This document shows positions 7,267 through 8,619 of a stretch of 8,619 bases of DNA, in pieces. The notes under the pieces were generated by a model that was not told the origin of the DNA, did no database searches, and was given only the letters and a program-made list of their open reading frames with translations. The DNA comes from Acidimicrobiales bacterium (lineage in GTDB: Bacteria; Actinomycetota; Acidimicrobiia; Acidimicrobiales; Ilumatobacteraceae). Position 1 is the first letter of the stretch; the number at the start of each line of letters is the position of its first letter. The position numbers and the translations under genes are program-made. The DNA is taken from positions 1-8,619 of the forward strand of contig JAURNB010000111.1 in NCBI GenBank assembly GCA_030830415.1, given 5' to 3'.

Positions 7267-8619
7267 ATGACCGCACTTGAATCACAACCCTTTGCCGACT
7301 ACAGCCCTTTTCTTCGTGGAGCGTACGGACCCGTTTTCGACGAATTAAACGAAGCCAACTTACGCGTCACTGGTGAAATTCCTGCTGCACTCACTGGCGT
7401 GTACATGCGCAATGGCGCGAACCCACAGTTTGCACCCATGGGTCGTTACCACTGGTTCGATGGCGACGGAATGATTCACGCTGTGTATTTAGAAAACGGC
7501 AAAGCTCGCTACAAGAACAGGTGGATTGAAACACCTGGTTTGCGTCACGAACGTGAACAAGAAAAAGCACTCTTTGGCGGCATTCTCAATTTCCAATTCC
7601 CACCTGAAGACATCATGGCCGAATGTGGAATTTTCAAAAATGCAGCGAACACCAACATCATTCGCCACGCCGACAAAATTCTTGGTCTGTGGGAAGGTGG
7701 TCCACCATCAGAAATCACCCGCGAACTCGACACTGTTGGCATCATGGACTACGCCGGAAAACTTGAAGGCTCCATGACTGCTCACCCGAAGTGGTGCCCC
7801 GAGACCGGTGAACTCATCATCATTGGTTACGACCCCATTGGCGGACAACCTTTCTTGCGTTATCACGTTGCCGACAAACACGGCAACCTTGTGCACAGCA
7901 CGCCCATCACCATTCCTGAAGGCGTCATGATGCACGACTTCCTCACGACGCGCAATTACTCCATCATTTTCGATTTGCCCGCAGTCATTGCAGCAGCAAT
8001 GGAAGGCAAGTCAATGTGGCAACCAGATCTTGGTGCACGCATTGGCGTGATGCCGCGTCATGGCAACGATGCCGACGTGCGTTGGTTCGATATCGACCCC
8101 TGCTACGTATTTCACTTCTTGAATGCATGGGAAGAAGTTGGCAGCGATGGGCACGAGCGCATCGTTGCTTATGGATGCCGCATGCCGAACGTCGACCTCG
8201 ACTTCGAGGCAACGGGCGATGCACCAAGTGGCATTGCAGCAGTCGATGGCGTGGGCATGGCCAAGTGGACCATCGACCTCACCACCGGCACCGTGAAAGA
8301 AGAAATGATTCACGATCTGCGCAGCGACTTCCCTCGCTTGCACGACGACCTCTTGGGTTTGAAGCATCGCTATGGCTTTGCCTCAGCAACCCTCGATGGC
8401 CCGATGGGCCTGGGTTTCAACGGCATCATTCGCTACGACCTAGAAGGTGGCAGCGACCAAACCTTCGCCTTCGGGCCTGGCACCACCATTGGTGAAGCCG
8501 TTGTTGCCGACGACCCCACACGACCAGGTGAACTTGGCGCATATGTCATGGTGTATGCCACCGACCTTGCCGCAATGACCACCGACTTTTGCATCTTCAA
8601 CGCTGAAGATATTGCAGCA
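7267..8619 (+). CDS. Carotenoid oxygenase family protein (carotenoid/apocarotenoid cleavage), 3' end outside window
   Basis: A non-haem iron(II) dioxygenase of the RPE65/carotenoid cleavage family, seven-bladed propeller enzymes that split a double bond of carotenoids, apocarotenoids or stilbenes with O2. The frame is open for 451 residues to the edge. Since the family is usually about 450-500 residues, only the tail should be missing, including the fourth iron-ligand histidine. Seen: YMRNGANPQF (46-55), YHWFDGDGMIHA (61-72), iron ligands His173 (TAHPK), His223 (MMHDF) and His283 (FHFLNAWEE), then DFPR (354-357) and IGEAV (408-412). Second-shell acids appear to be Glu143 (LWEGG), Asp354 where the family usually has Glu, and Glu410. 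No signal peptide, so cytosolic or membrane-peripheral. The ATG at 7267 is the first start after an in-frame TAA at 7255 and suits the family's N-terminus. Divergent from the exporter operon. Substrate and cleavage site cannot be read from the sequence. Confidence 0.93.
   Translation, partial: MTALESQPFADYSPFLRGAYGPVFDELNEANLRVTGEIPAALTGVYMRNGANPQFAPMGRYHWFDGDGMIHAVYLENGKARYKNRWIETPGLRHEREQEKALFGGILNFQFPPEDIMAECGIFKNAANTNIIRHADKILGLWEGGPPSEITRELDTVGIMDYAGKLEGSMTAHPKWCPETGELIIIGYDPIGGQPFLRYHVADKHGNLVHSTPITIPEGVMMHDFLTTRNYSIIFDLPAVIAAAMEGKSMWQPDLGARIGVMPRHGNDADVRWFDIDPCYVFHFLNAWEEVGSDGHERIVAYGCRMPNVDLDFEATGDAPSGIAAVDGVGMAKWTIDLTTGTVKEEMIHDLRSDFPRLHDDLLGLKHRYGFASATLDGPMGLGFNGIIRYDLEGGSDQTFAFGPGTTIGEAVVADDPTRPGELGAYVMVYATDLAAMTTDFCIFNAEDIAA

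Overview
The window looks like chromosomal DNA from an actinomycete-type bacterium (Actinomycetota). The base composition is balanced (about half G+C by eye), genes are packed tightly, and the protein wording is actinobacterial: a MetH of the actinobacterial kind, and a two-gene ABC exporter resembling the mycobacterial Rv1272c/Rv1273c type. A moderate-G+C lineage such as an aquatic Acidimicrobiia member would fit, but that is inference; no rRNA or other marker gene is present. I see no tRNA, rRNA, CRISPR array, insertion sequence or phage gene, and no gene-free stretch over 300 bases.

Layout: (1) From the left edge to 3274, plus strand, runs the 3' nine-tenths of metH, cobalamin-dependent methionine synthase, with its homocysteine, folate, cobalamin and reactivation modules in order. 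(2) Nine bases later, on the same strand, is a compact DUF805 membrane protein (3284-3607). (3) Its stop codon overlaps the stop of a convergent two-gene operon on the minus strand. These two genes encode full-length half-transporters of the type IV ABC exporter fold (7196-5394, then 5391-3604), two bases apart. One subunit keeps the catalytic Walker B glutamate, and the other has aspartate there and glutamate in the Q-loop. Together they predict a heterodimeric exporter with one competent and one degenerate ATP site. (4) Divergent from the operon, across only 70 bases, is a carotenoid oxygenase family gene (7267 to beyond the right edge). Three of its four iron-ligand histidines are visible.

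The least ordinary part is the 70-base divergent spacer (7197-7266). It holds a TAATAT box six bases from the oxygenase ATG, consistent with a leaderless transcript. Towards the exporter it holds an eight-codon ATG-to-TAG mini-ORF in frame with the first exporter gene, a near-perfect Shine-Dalgarno sequence inside that mini-ORF and far from any usable start, and a seven-pair imperfect inverted repeat covering its stop. I found no clear evidence for a wholly new system. The best leads are this control region and a possible link between the exporter and the apocarotenoid-forming enzyme.
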